From NCBI GenBank assembly GCA_035762085.1, contig DASTPT010000133.1, positions 1-48,257 on the forward strand: a DNA stretch of 48,257 nucleotides, read 5' to 3'. A program made the position numbers and the translations under genes. The stretch is from HRBIN12 sp035762085. GTDB lineage: Bacteria > Actinomycetota > UBA4738 > HRBIN12. Positions 23,805 to 32,214 of the stretch are shown here, one piece after another. How positions within the stretch are numbered: the first letter of the stretch is position 1; each line of letters starts with the position of its first letter. Under the pieces are notes generated by a model. That model ran no database searches and was not told the origin of the DNA. It worked only from the letters and a program-made list of their open reading frames with translations.

Positions 23805-24761
23805 TCATCCTCCCTGCGTCGTCAACCACGCCGTGAGCGAGCGCCGGATCAGCGTCCGGTGGCCCATCCGATGCTGGAGCCAGCCCTCGAGCGCCCCGAC
23901 CGGCGCCAGGTTCTGGGGATAGCGCGGATCGCTCGGCCGGCCCGCGAACCGCGGCAGCAGGGCGGTCACACGGTGCGCCAGCGCCACCGCCGCCTCGAGC
24001 CCGATGCCGGACCGCGTCTCGCACCGCACGACCCCGGCGTGGTCGTGCCACGCGGCCCGCACAGCCGCGAGCCGCACGTACCAGGCGTACCGCTCGAACG
24101 TGCCGTCGAGCTCGGCGAGCGCGAACAGGGGCGTGCGCTCCCCGGGTCCGAGCGCCGCGATCAGCGCGTCCTGCTGCGGCTCCAGGTACCCGCGCGCCCA
24201 TCGCTTCACGACCCCCACCACCGGACTCGCCGTGACCTGCTGCGAGCGCCAGCGCCCGTCGGCGAGGACCAGCTCGCCGCCGGACGCCGCCACGCGGATC
24301 GCGAGGTCGGCCTCGGCGCGCTGCATCTCTCGCTGGAGGCGGAGCAGCGGGTCGTCGGGCTCCCCGCCCGGGTCGCTGACCGCGCGGAAGCGGACCTGCG
24401 CGCCGCCCACGGTGACGGTGACCGGCTCGCCCGGGTCCAGGCTCCCGCCCGTCACGAGGAGCCGGTCGACGACGTGCTCCTGGAACGCGGCCCGGCCGTC
24501 CGAGCGCACCGCGCCGGCCGCGAACGTCCCGAACAGCCCGAACGCGCGCCGACCGCCGTCGGTCGCGAGCAGTCGCTGGTCGACCCGGCGCACGCCGTCG
24601 ACGAACCAGACGGGCCCGGGGGTGGCGGGGGGCGGGCGTCGGGGCGCGGCCCAGTCGCCGCTCTCCACCGCGGCGTCGACGCGCGCGGGAGGCTCGTCCA
24701 GGCGGGCCTCGAAGCCCATCCCGTGGTCAGGCGTCCACGGATCCGCCCGCAGACTCAACAT
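23805..24761 (-). CDS. nurA: NurA-like 5'-3' nuclease
   Basis: A 318-aa NurA-domain protein. FVDGVRRVD (Asp55) and ELVLADGR (Asp168) match the two best conserved acidic metal-binding motifs of NurA. The C-terminal part DPRYPQNLAPVGALEGWLQHRMG matches the conserved end of the family. In archaea NurA works with HerA and Mre11-Rad50 to resect double-strand breaks; here the four genes are adjacent in the order nurA, herA, sbcD, sbcC. It is first in the operon and its ATG lies 6 nt after TAGGCT, implying a leaderless mRNA. Identification is by motifs only, as NurA diverges quickly. Confidence 0.82.
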   Translation of the reverse strand: MLSLRADPWTPDHGMGFEARLDEPPARVDAAVESGDWAAPRRPPPATPGPVWFVDGVRRVDQRLLATDGGRRAFGLFGTFAAGAVRSDGRAAFQEHVVDRLLVTGGSLDPGEPVTVTVGGAQVRFRAVSDPGGEPDDPLLRLQREMQRAEADLAIRVAASGGELVLADGRWRSQQVTASPVVGVVKRWARGYLEPQQDALIAALGPGERTPLFALAELDGTFERYAWYVRLAAVRAAWHDHAGVVRCETRSGIGLEAAVALAHRVTALLPRFAGRPSDPRYPQNLAPVGALEGWLQHRMGHRTLIRRSLTAWLTTQGG

Positions 24762-24773
24762 GCGCGCAGCCTA
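24759..24773 (-). promoter_or_regulatory. -10 hexamer and leaderless ATG start of the nurA-herA-sbcDC operon
   Basis: TAGGCT (24773-24768 on the minus strand) precedes ATG 24761 by 6 nt. The 194-bp gap to the divergent gene at 24956 holds this promoter and the CTCCCCCG...GCCGATAG element, and no gene. Confidence 0.5.
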
Positions 24774-24902
24774 CCGCCTTCGCCCGACACCTCCGCGCCC
24801 CCACGCCGGGCGCGTTCCTCGGGCGCCGGGGGGCCGACCCGGGCGGCCGAGCGACATCGGGATGGTCATTCCGGACTATCCGCCATCGGGGGGACTGCGC
24901 CA

Positions 24903-24958
24903 CTCCCCCGTGCGTGCCGATAGCCCCAGTAGCCGTCGAACGCGGAGGACACACGATG
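24903..24958 (+). promoter_or_regulatory. CTCCCCCG...GCCGATAG element before the second membrane sensor
   Basis: CTCCCCCG (24903-24910), 5 nt, GCCGATAG (24916-24923), then GCGGAGGA and ATG 24956. It parallels the element before 14933 and suggests that the two paralogous systems share a regulator or sigma factor. Confidence 0.4.
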
Positions 24959-26170
24959 CTCGGGAGCTTGGTACGTCGAGAACGGCGCCTGCTGTGGGGG
25001 TTCCTCAGCCTCGTCGTCGTCGTCGCCATCGGGGCGACGCTGGTCGCGGCCTCCTCCGCGCGCGCGAAGCTCACCCGGGAGGCCGAGAACGAGGCGCGGC
25101 TCGCGGCGCAGACGCAGCTCGCGCCGATGCTCGAGACACGCGATCTGGAGGGCACGATCACGGGCGACCGCGCCGACGAGCTCGGGCGGGCGATCGAGAG
25201 CGAGATCCTGTCCTCCGGCCCCGTGTCGGCGGTACGGATCTACTCGGAGACCGGCCGCGTCCTGTACGACGCCGACCCCGAGGTCGTCGCCGTGCGCCCC
25301 ACCTACGTGCGGGAGTTGGTCTACGGGGTCGCCCACGGCGACCCGGTCAGCGAGGTCCGCGCGGGCGACCTGCTGACGTACGTGCCGGTGTGGCTCGAGC
25401 CGGGCGGACGCGTCGTCGTCGCCGAGATGACCCAGCCGTACGACCCGATCTCGGCCGAGGCCACCGAGAGCTGGTACCGCATCGCGCTGATCCTCGGGCT
25501 CGTCCTGCTCGCGACGGGCACGCTGTTCGCGTTCTCGGCGCAGGCCGCCTCCCGCGTCCCGGACATCGCCGAGATCCAGGCGCATCCCGCCTTCGTCGAG
25601 GTGCAGGACGCCCGCGTCAAAGCCGAGAAGCGCGCCGAGTCCACCGACGTCGCGCTGAAGGAGCTGCAGGCGCAGTTCCGGGCGACGCTCGAGGAGCTCA
25701 AGGAGATGGAGGCGATGGTGGCGATGACGGAGACCGCCACCACGCACTCCGAGGGCGAGATCCAGACGCTCCGCGACCAGCTGCGAGACACGTCCGAGCG
25801 CCTGCACAAGGCCGACCTCGACAACAACGCGCTCCGCGAGCGGATCGCGCTGCGCCAGTCCGAGCTCGACGAGCAGCGGTCCCGCGTCCACGAGCTGGAG
25901 CAGCGGACACCCGATGCCGAGACCGACGAGCTGCGCCGCCGCCTGGATGTGGCCGAGCGCCGGGCGGTCGAGCTGGAGAACGAGGTGGATCGGCTGCAGT
26001 CCGAGATGGACCGCGCCGCCGATCGGTTCCACATGGCCAAGCTGACCGAGGCGCTCCGCGAGTTCGACAACGACGAGCCCGTCGGTGACGAGGACGACAT
26101 CTTCGAGCACCCGAAGGTGATCTTCTCGACCCGGGAGCCGGGGTCCACGGTTCACGGGAACGGGAGGTGA
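24956..26170 (+). CDS. membrane sensor with coiled coil, partner of the following pseudo-kinase
   Basis: A 404-aa protein. TM1 at about 13-33 (LLWGFLSLVVVVAIGATLVAA), an extracytoplasmic domain about 35-172 with SAVRIYSETGRVLYDADPE, TM2 at about 175-198, then a cytoplasmic coiled coil to about 360 and an acidic tail (DNDEPVGDEDDIFEHP). There is no HAMP, kinase or output domain. The layout and local phrases match the N-terminal third of the protein at 14933. ATG 24956 has GGAGGA upstream. The stop overlaps an in-frame GTG of the next gene, so the two products are made together and may form one sensor complex. Confidence 0.78.
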   Translation: MLGSLVRRERRLLWGFLSLVVVVAIGATLVAASSARAKLTREAENEARLAAQTQLAPMLETRDLEGTITGDRADELGRAIESEILSSGPVSAVRIYSETGRVLYDADPEVVAVRPTYVRELVYGVAHGDPVSEVRAGDLLTYVPVWLEPGGRVVVAEMTQPYDPISAEATESWYRIALILGLVLLATGTLFAFSAQAASRVPDIAEIQAHPAFVEVQDARVKAEKRAESTDVALKELQAQFRATLEELKEMEAMVAMTETATTHSEGEIQTLRDQLRDTSERLHKADLDNNALRERIALRQSELDEQRSRVHELEQRTPDAETDELRRRLDVAERRAVELENEVDRLQSEMDRAADRFHMAKLTEALREFDNDEPVGDEDDIFEHPKVIFSTREPGSTVHGNGR

Positions 26171-26175
26171 ACCGG

Positions 26176-27438
26176 GTGGACCAGACGGCGTCGCCGCTCG
26201 AGCGGGACGGCCTGGCGCGAACGATCTCGGTCGTCGGCCTGTCGGTCAGCCAGGCAGCCGACGAGCTGCAGCAGGCCGCCGAGCGGCTCATCGCCGCCGA
26301 GGAGCAGGCGCGCGAGGCGGACCTGCGCGTCGTCACGGCAGAGGAGCAGGTCGCCCAGGGCGCCGCCCAGACGGCCGAGCTGCTCACGCTGCTCCAGCGG
26401 GCGAAGGACGATCAGATGGGGGCCGAGGAGGCTCACCGCGCGACCGAGGAGCGACTGCGCGCCAGCGAGCGACGGGCCCGGACGCTCGAGGAGACGCTGG
26501 AGGAGCTCCGGGGGGCGGCGGAGCAGGTCGAGGAGCTTCGAGCGGCCGCGGAGCGCACCCGAGAGCTCGAGGCCCGCGTCGAGGAGCTCCAGGGGCGGAT
26601 CGCCGACGCGGATACCGAGCCAGCCGTCACCCTCATCGTGAACGACGAGCGGACGGCCCTGCAGGAGGCGCTCGCGGCCGAGGTGCGGCGCCCGCTGACC
26701 TCGATCCTCGGCATCACGCTGGCCCTCAAGCACACGGACTCGAAGTCGCCAGACGGGCGCGAGATGGTCCGTCAGCTGAGCACCCACGCCCGCAAGCTCG
26801 ATCGGCTGGTCGGCGAGATGCTGGACATCGACCGGATCGTCGCCGGCACGTTCACGCCGAACCTGCGCCGCACCGACCTGGAGGCGCTCGTCCGGCGCGT
26901 CGTCCAGGAGTCCCCCGACCTGGCGAACCGCGACGTGAACGTCCAGACGGACCACGTCGCGATCCAGGTGGACCCCGCGCTCACCGAGCAGATGGTCGAG
27001 ACGATGCTCGCGAACGCCGGCCGGCGCACCGTGCCGGGCAACGCCGTGTGGGTGAAGGTGCTCCCCGACGGCGACGGCGCCGTGATCAGCGTGGACGACA
27101 CCGGCACCGAGATCCCTACCGGCCTCCGCGAGGCCATGGCCGAGGCGGCCGACGACGGGCAGGACGCCGCCGCGCCGCGCGCGAGTGTCGGCCCGGCGCT
27201 CTCACTGCTCACCCGGCTGGCCGAGATCCACGAGGGCCGGTGCTGGGTCGAGGAGCGTCCGGGTGGTGGCGCGTCGTTCCGCGTGTACCTGCCCGACGCC
27301 GCGTCCCGGACGGCGAGCGACGCGCCCGTCGAGGGCGAGCCGCGGCGGGACGCCGCACGGCGGCCGTTCGACGAGCGCTCGCTGGCGCTCGCGCGCGCCC
27401 TCGCCGACGCCGACGAGGACGGCGAGCTGGCGGTCTGA
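26176..27438 (+). CDS. histidine-kinase-like protein lacking the phospho-acceptor histidine
   Basis: A 420-aa cytoplasmic protein. A coiled coil (about 25-145) is followed by a HisKA-like helix with AAEVRRPLTSILG (167-179). In active kinases this reads SHELRTPLTSILG; here Ala168 replaces the His. An X-region KLDRLVGEMLDIDRI, an N-box ETMLANAGRRT (Asn280), a G1 box SVDDTGTEIP and a C-terminal PGGGASFRVYLP follow, so the ATP-binding domain is better kept than in 14933. A 45-aa charged tail ends the protein. GTG 26176 is chosen because GGGAGGTGA at 26162-26170 gives a 5-nt spacing; the GTG at 26167 overlaps the upstream stop and has no room for a ribosome site. No response regulator is adjacent. 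It may bind ATP but cannot autophosphorylate at the usual site. Confidence 0.8.
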   Translation: MDQTASPLERDGLARTISVVGLSVSQAADELQQAAERLIAAEEQAREADLRVVTAEEQVAQGAAQTAELLTLLQRAKDDQMGAEEAHRATEERLRASERRARTLEETLEELRGAAEQVEELRAAAERTRELEARVEELQGRIADADTEPAVTLIVNDERTALQEALAAEVRRPLTSILGITLALKHTDSKSPDGREMVRQLSTHARKLDRLVGEMLDIDRIVAGTFTPNLRRTDLEALVRRVVQESPDLANRDVNVQTDHVAIQVDPALTEQMVETMLANAGRRTVPGNAVWVKVLPDGDGAVISVDDTGTEIPTGLREAMAEAADDGQDAAAPRASVGPALSLLTRLAEIHEGRCWVEERPGGGASFRVYLPDAASRTASDAPVEGEPRRDAARRPFDERSLALARALADADEDGELAV

Positions 27439-27439
27439 C

Positions 27440-27449
27440 CCGAGCTCGG
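27440..27449. terminator. short palindrome between convergent genes
   Basis: CCGAGCTCGG fills nearly the whole 11-bp gap between the stops at 27438 and 27450. It is a possible weak bidirectional hairpin and is short enough to be chance. Confidence 0.2.
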
Positions 27450-28607
27450 CTACCCGAGCGCCTGCAGGAGCTCGCGCGCGATCACGACGCGCTGGATCTG
27501 GTTCGTGCCCTCGTAGATCTGCGTGATCTTCGCGTCGCGCATCAGCCGCTCGACGGGATACTCACGCACGTAGCCGTAGCCGCCGAGCACCTGCACGGCG
27601 TCGGTGGTGATCCGCATCGCTGCGTCGCTCGCGAAGCACTTGGCCATCGCCGACCACTTCGTCATCCGGGGGTCGTCCGCGTCGCACAGCGCGAGCGCCT
27701 TGTACACGAGCAGCCGTGACGCCTCGAGCTGCATCGCCATGTCCGCGAGCATGAAGGACACGCCCTGGAACTCGGCGACCGGCCTGCCGAACTGTCGGCG
27801 CTCGGCCGCGTAGCTCGTGGCGGCGTCGAGCGCTCCCTGCGCGATCCCGAGGGCCTGCGCGCCGATCAGGGGCCTCGAGTGATCCAGCGTCCGCAGCGCG
27901 ATCTTGAAGCCCTCGCCCTCGGCGCCGATCAGGCGGTCGCCGGGGATCCGGGCCTGCGTCAGGACGACCTCCCGCGTGGGCGACCCGCGGATCCCCATCT
28001 TGTCCTCCTTGCGACCGAAGGACACGCCGGGGTCGTCCTTCATGACGAGGAACGCGCTGATGCCGCTCGCGCGGAGCCCCGGATCGATCGTCGCGAAGAC
28101 CACGTAGGCGTGGCTCACGCCGGCGCCCGTGATGAACCGCTTCGTGCCGTCCAGGACGAACCCCTCACCCTCACGGACGTACCGCGTCGTGAGGGCGGCG
28201 GCGTCGGACCCGGCTCCCGGCTCGGTCAGCGCGTACGACATGAGCAGATCGCCGCGGCAGATCCCGCCGACGATCCGACGGCGCTGGTCCTCGGTCCCCG
28301 CGAGCAGCACCGGCACGGCCCCGAGCTTGTTCACCGCGGGGACGAGTGCGAGGCCCGCCGCCACGCGCGAGAGCTCCTCCACCAGGACCCCGAGCGCGAG
28401 CGCTCCCCCGCCGGACCCGCCGAACCTCTCGTCGTAGCCAACGCCCGTGAGCTCGTTCTCGACGAGCACGCGGTAGAGGTCCTCGGACCACTCGTCGGTC
28501 TCGTCCAGCCGCACGGCGTGCGGCGCGATCCGCTCCTCGACGATCTGCCGGACGAGGCCGCGGAACTCCTCGAGCTCGGCCGGCAGCTCGAAGCGCTCGA
28601 GGCTCAT
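27450..28607 (-). CDS. acyl-CoA dehydrogenase
   Basis: A 385-aa FAD enzyme oxidising an acyl-CoA to the trans-2-enoyl-CoA. N-terminal helical domain, then YALTEPGAGSDAAALTT and KRFITGAGVSHAYVVFA for FAD and substrate binding. The C-terminal domain has LGGYGYVREYPVERLMRDAKI and YEGTNQIQRVVIAREL, with the Glu of YEGT as the likely catalytic base (short-chain type position). Length is normal; it is too short to be methylsuccinyl-CoA dehydrogenase, which is about 550 aa. ATG 28607 overlaps the thiolase stop (ATGA), so the pair is one operon. Confidence 0.95.
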   Translation of the reverse strand: MSLERFELPAELEEFRGLVRQIVEERIAPHAVRLDETDEWSEDLYRVLVENELTGVGYDERFGGSGGGALALGVLVEELSRVAAGLALVPAVNKLGAVPVLLAGTEDQRRRIVGGICRGDLLMSYALTEPGAGSDAAALTTRYVREGEGFVLDGTKRFITGAGVSHAYVVFATIDPGLRASGISAFLVMKDDPGVSFGRKEDKMGIRGSPTREVVLTQARIPGDRLIGAEGEGFKIALRTLDHSRPLIGAQALGIAQGALDAATSYAAERRQFGRPVAEFQGVSFMLADMAMQLEASRLLVYKALALCDADDPRMTKWSAMAKCFASDAAMRITTDAVQVLGGYGYVREYPVERLMRDAKITQIYEGTNQIQRVVIARELLQALG

Positions 28608-29788
28608 CCCGATCGCCGCAGGACCAGCGCGTCGCCCTGGCCGCCCCCGCCGCAGATCGTCGCCGCGCCCAGGTCCACGCCCCGCCGGCGCATCTCGTAC
28701 GCGAGCGTGAGCACGAGCCGAGCTCCGCTCATCCCGATCGGGTGTCCGAGCGCGACCGCCCCGCCGTTCACGTTCACCAGCGCCTCGTCGAACCCGAGCA
28801 TCCGGGTCACGTGGAGCGCCACCGCCGCGAAGGCCTCGTTCACCTCGAGGAGCCCGAGGTCGTCGACGCCGAGCCCGGCCTTCTTCAGCGCGAGCTCAGC
28901 GGCGGTCGCCGGCACCGTGTGGAGGTGCGCGAACCCGCCCGCGCTCATCCCGTGCGCCAGGACCTCGGCCACCGGACGCAGGCCGAGCCGCTCGGCGTTC
29001 TCGGCGCTCGTCACGACCACCGCGCACGCCCCGTCCGAGATCTGCGACGCGTTGCCCGCCGTGATCGTGCCGTCGGGCGTGAACGCGGGCTCGAGCGCGG
29101 CGAGACCCTCCACGGTGGTGTCGGGCCGGATGCCCTCGTCGCGCGCCACGACGACGGGATCGCCGCGCCGCTGCGGAACCGGCACCGGCACGACCTCCTC
29201 GGCGAGCGCGCCCGAGTCCCACCCGGCGTGCGCTCGCTCGTGCGACCGGGCTGCCCACGCGTCCTGCTCCCCGCGCGAGATCCCGAGCTCCGCGTTCACA
29301 CCGTCCGACGCCTCGCCCATCGTCATCCGCGTGAACGTGGACCACAGGCCGTCGTGCGTCATCGAGTCCACCATCGGCGCGTCTCCGAGGCGCGTCCCCA
29401 CGCGACCCGCGGGGAGCAGGTAGGGCGCGTTGGTCATCGACTCCATGCCCCCGGCGACCACCGTCTCGACCTCGCCGGCGCGGATCAGCTGGTCGGCCAG
29501 GGCGATCGCGTCGATGCCGGACAGGCAGACCTTGTCCACGTTCAGCGCCGGCGTCTCCTTCGGGATCCCGGCCGCGATCGCGGCCTGCCGCGCCGTCGTC
29601 TGGCCGGTCCCTCCCCGGAGGACCTGCCCCATGATCACGTAGTCCACGAGCTCGGACCCCACGCCCGACCGCGCGAGGGCCTCGCGGATCGCGGTCGCCC
29701 CGAGCTCCACCCCCGTGAGGGACGCGAGCCCGCCACGCAGCCTCCCGATCGGCGTCCGCGCGCCGTCGACGATCACCGAGGAGGTCAT
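28604..29788 (-). CDS. thiolase (acetyl-CoA C-acetyltransferase type)
   Basis: A 394-aa thiolase. The nucleophile Cys lies in VDKVCLSGIDAIALA, where many homologues read NKVCGSG. VVAGGMESMTNAPYLLP, the GGAVALGHPIGMSGARL His motif and the second Cys in CGGGGQGDAL are all present. It condenses two acetyl-CoA or cleaves 3-ketoacyl-CoA; direction cannot be read. With the acyl-CoA dehydrogenase it forms a two-gene operon. ATG 29788 has GGAAGG upstream, and a TAGACT hexamer about 45 nt upstream could be the -10. Confidence 0.95.
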   Translation of the reverse strand: MTSSVIVDGARTPIGRLRGGLASLTGVELGATAIREALARSGVGSELVDYVIMGQVLRGGTGQTTARQAAIAAGIPKETPALNVDKVCLSGIDAIALADQLIRAGEVETVVAGGMESMTNAPYLLPAGRVGTRLGDAPMVDSMTHDGLWSTFTRMTMGEASDGVNAELGISRGEQDAWAARSHERAHAGWDSGALAEEVVPVPVPQRRGDPVVVARDEGIRPDTTVEGLAALEPAFTPDGTITAGNASQISDGACAVVVTSAENAERLGLRPVAEVLAHGMSAGGFAHLHTVPATAAELALKKAGLGVDDLGLLEVNEAFAAVALHVTRMLGFDEALVNVNGGAVALGHPIGMSGARLVLTLAYEMRRRGVDLGAATICGGGGQGDALVLRRSG

Positions 29789-29869
29789 GGCCTGCGCCTT
29801 CCGCCCTTCCGTCTGCCGCCGGAAAGGACCCAGTCTACGCGGGCGTCGGCTATCGGGGGGTCTCGCCGC

Positions 29870-30367
29870 TCAGGCGCGGCCCGTCGCCCAGTACTCCCAG
29901 CCGTCGAGCTCGGGGACCGGCTCCCCCAGGGCCCCGAGCGTCGAGCAGATCTGCGTCCGGTGGTCGTTCCCGTGCTGGACCGCCTGGAGCAGGAGCAGAC
30001 CCTCGGCGTCGTCGGTGTCCGGGTAGTCGGGCTTCGCCCGAACGGTCGCGGCGAGCTCGCCGCGCTCGAGCCGGTCGAGGATCCGCTCCCACCGATCGCG
30101 GTGCTCCTGCATCTCGGCCCGGAGCGTCGCCAGCGGGACGCCGGCACGATCCTCGGCGCCTGGCGGCGTGGGGTTCTCGAACCGGACCAGGTACCGCCCG
30201 TCGGCGTCGACCAGGTGGGTGAGCGTGGCAACCATCGACCCGTAGGTCCCGGGGATCGCCTCGACCAGGCGTTCGGCCGGGAGCCCCGCCAGGTGGTCGA
30301 TCAGCGTCTCGGTCGCCCACAGATGGTGGGCGAACATGGCTCGCACGATGTCGTTCGGCTGCGTCAT
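29870..30367 (-). CDS. DinB-like four-helix protein
   Basis: A 165-aa protein with the DinB/YfiT-like helical layout. Three His candidates for a metal site are in FAHHLWATE, VATLTHLVDADGRYL and LLLQAVQHGNDHRTQI. Members include metal-binding thiol-transferases for small thiols such as bacillithiol or mycothiol; the substrate here is unknown. Its ATG is preceded 7 nt upstream by TATCAT, so it is likely leaderless and transcribed on its own. Confidence 0.82.
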   Translation of the reverse strand: MTQPNDIVRAMFAHHLWATETLIDHLAGLPAERLVEAIPGTYGSMVATLTHLVDADGRYLVRFENPTPPGAEDRAGVPLATLRAEMQEHRDRWERILDRLERGELAATVRAKPDYPDTDDAEGLLLLQAVQHGNDHRTQICSTLGALGEPVPELDGWEYWATGRA

Positions 30368-30380
30368 GCGGCGGATGATA
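30365..30380 (-). promoter_or_regulatory. -10 hexamer and leaderless ATG start of the DinB-like gene
   Basis: TATCAT (30380-30375 on the minus strand) precedes ATG 30367 by 7 nt. It lies just after the stop of the FtsH-like gene at 30400. Confidence 0.55.
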
Positions 30381-30399
30381 CCGGGGTGATCGCGCGGGC

Positions 30400-32214
30400 T
30401 CAGTTCCGCGAGGCGATCGCGACCTCGATCGTCTCCAGGATCTCGTCCCCGACCAGCTCGTCGCGGGCGATCAGGGCGTCCCGGAGCGCGACGACGACGT
30501 CGCGCTGCTCCTCCAGGAGGGCGACGACGCGGGCCTTCTGCGCGTCGAGGATCTCCTCGACCCGCGCCTTGCCGTCGGCGTCGCCGAGCACGCGGCCCAC
30601 CAGGTTCTTCGACCCGATCGGGCCCTCGGCGATCGCGTCGTAGCTGATCAGCGAGCCGGCCATGCCGAAGGAGCCGACCATCTGGGCCGCGAGCGAGGTG
30701 GCGCCGCCCAGGTCCGACGCGGGGCCCGTGCCCGACTCGCCGAAGAACAGCTCCTCGGCGACCAGGCCCCCGAGGGCGATCGCGATCGCGGACTCGATCT
30801 CGGACCGCGTGCGTGTGAAGCGCTCTTCCTCGTCCCCGTGAGCCAGCAGTCCGAGCGACGCGCGCCGCTTTATGATCGAGAGCACCTCGAGTCGGCGACC
30901 CTTGCCCAGGAAGTAGGCGACGGTCGCGTGTCCGGCCTCGTGCGTCGCGACGGCGACGCGGTCGGACTCCGTGTAGACCACCGGCTGCTTGAACCCGAGC
31001 TCCTCGGTCAGCTTCGCCTCGTGGATGTCGTTCAGATGCATCTCGCGTCGACCGTTGCGCAGGGCCACGAGCAGCGACTCGTCGAACAGATGCTCGAGCA
31101 TGACCGGCGTGTAGCCGAACGTGTCGTGCGCCATGCGCTCACGCACCTCGTCCTCGTCCAGCTGGGGAGCGTGCGCCTTGCGTTCGAGGAAGAAGTCGAT
31201 CAGGTCGCGCCGCTCGTGCTTCGTGGGCACGTCGAAGTACAGCCGGCGGTCGAACCGGCCGGGGCGGAGCAGCGCGGTGTCGAGCTGATCGGCGCGGTTG
31301 GTCGCCGCGATCAACAGGATGTTGCTGTAGCTGGGCTTGGACGCCGCGATGCGCATCTCGGGCGGCAGCAGGCCGTTGACCCACTCGATCGTCCGCGACT
31401 TCACTCGGCTGCGCCAGGGCGGCTGGTCGAACGACTGCATCTGGATCAGCAGCTCGTTCACCATCCCGGTCCCGCCGGGGGCGACCATGTTCGCGGCGAC
31501 CCGGCCCAGACCCGTCCCGTCGGGGGTCGCGTTGAGCCCGCCCCGGTCTCCCCCGATCGCGTCGATCTCCTCGATGAAGCCGATCGCGCCGCCCTCCTTG
31601 CGGGCGAGCTTGCGCAGGCGCTTGAAGAACGAACGGATCCGCGAGCCGGTCATCCCGAACCACATCGACTGGAACGCCGGGGCCGAGATGAACAGGAACG
31701 GCACGCCCGCCTGCTTGGCCATCGCCTTCGCGAGGTAGGTCTTGCCCGTGCCGGGCGGCCCCTCGAACAGGATCCCCCGCCGAGGGTTGCCGCCGAGCTC
31801 GTTGCGGAACGTGGCGTACCCCAGGAACACGTCGAGCGTGCGTCGGACCTCGTCCTTCTGGGTGTCGAGCCCCTTTACCTCGGACAGGCCGACCTCGATC
31901 TCCTCCGGACGGACGACGAGGTGGGGCGACCGCCCGCTGAACAGCGGCATCATCATCATGAGGAGGATCGCGAGGAAGAGCACGGTGATCGGTGCCCAGA
32001 TCACCCAGTCCGGCCCGAGCGCCGGCAGCTCGAACGGGTTGTCCGTCAGGTACCGGTACCAGAGGTAGCCGTCGAACAGGCCCAGGAAGAGCACGAGCCG
32101 CCACAGGCGCCGCCGACGGGTCTTCTCGCGGACGCGCGAGACATCGGCACGGCCGGCGGCCTGGATGTCCGACCCGTGCAGGACGGCGGCCGTCGACCGC
32201 TCGGTGTGCTTCAC
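30400..32214 (-). CDS. divergent FtsH-type membrane AAA+ zinc protease
   Basis: A 604-aa protein with two close membrane segments (about 37-55 and 71-92) and a loop of only about 15 residues; classical FtsH has a larger periplasmic domain. AAA domain: Walker A GPPGTGKT (152-159); Walker B GFIEEIDA (212-219), where FtsH normally has FIDEIDA, so the first acid is Glu; second region of homology NRADQLDTALLRPGRFDRR. Between Walker B and that region is a roughly 75-residue insert rich in Gly and hydrophobics. Peptidase: HEAGH (425-429) and the third zinc ligand Asp501 in ASDLGGAT. All zinc ligands are kept, so proteolysis is plausible. Start GTG 32214 follows GAGGGGGA. It is divergent from an Xre-like regulator. 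Confidence 0.88.
   Translation of the reverse strand: MKHTERSTAAVLHGSDIQAAGRADVSRVREKTRRRRLWRLVLFLGLFDGYLWYRYLTDNPFELPALGPDWVIWAPITVLFLAILLMMMMPLFSGRSPHLVVRPEEIEVGLSEVKGLDTQKDEVRRTLDVFLGYATFRNELGGNPRRGILFEGPPGTGKTYLAKAMAKQAGVPFLFISAPAFQSMWFGMTGSRIRSFFKRLRKLARKEGGAIGFIEEIDAIGGDRGGLNATPDGTGLGRVAANMVAPGGTGMVNELLIQMQSFDQPPWRSRVKSRTIEWVNGLLPPEMRIAASKPSYSNILLIAATNRADQLDTALLRPGRFDRRLYFDVPTKHERRDLIDFFLERKAHAPQLDEDEVRERMAHDTFGYTPVMLEHLFDESLLVALRNGRREMHLNDIHEAKLTEELGFKQPVVYTESDRVAVATHEAGHATVAYFLGKGRRLEVLSIIKRRASLGLLAHGDEEERFTRTRSEIESAIAIALGGLVAEELFFGESGTGPASDLGGATSLAAQMVGSFGMAGSLISYDAIAEGPIGSKNLVGRVLGDADGKARVEEILDAQKARVVALLEEQRDVVVALRDALIARDELVGDEILETIEVAIASRN

Noticed and set aside
18371..24761. An anti-phage defence island built on HerA/NurA.
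   Set aside because: HerA-NurA with a complete SbcCD pair is the house-keeping resection arrangement, and no toxin, methylase, CRISPR or mobile gene is present nearby.
27450..28607. Methylsuccinyl-CoA dehydrogenase (mcd).
   Set aside because: At 385 aa it has the normal acyl-CoA dehydrogenase length; Mcd enzymes are about 550 aa.
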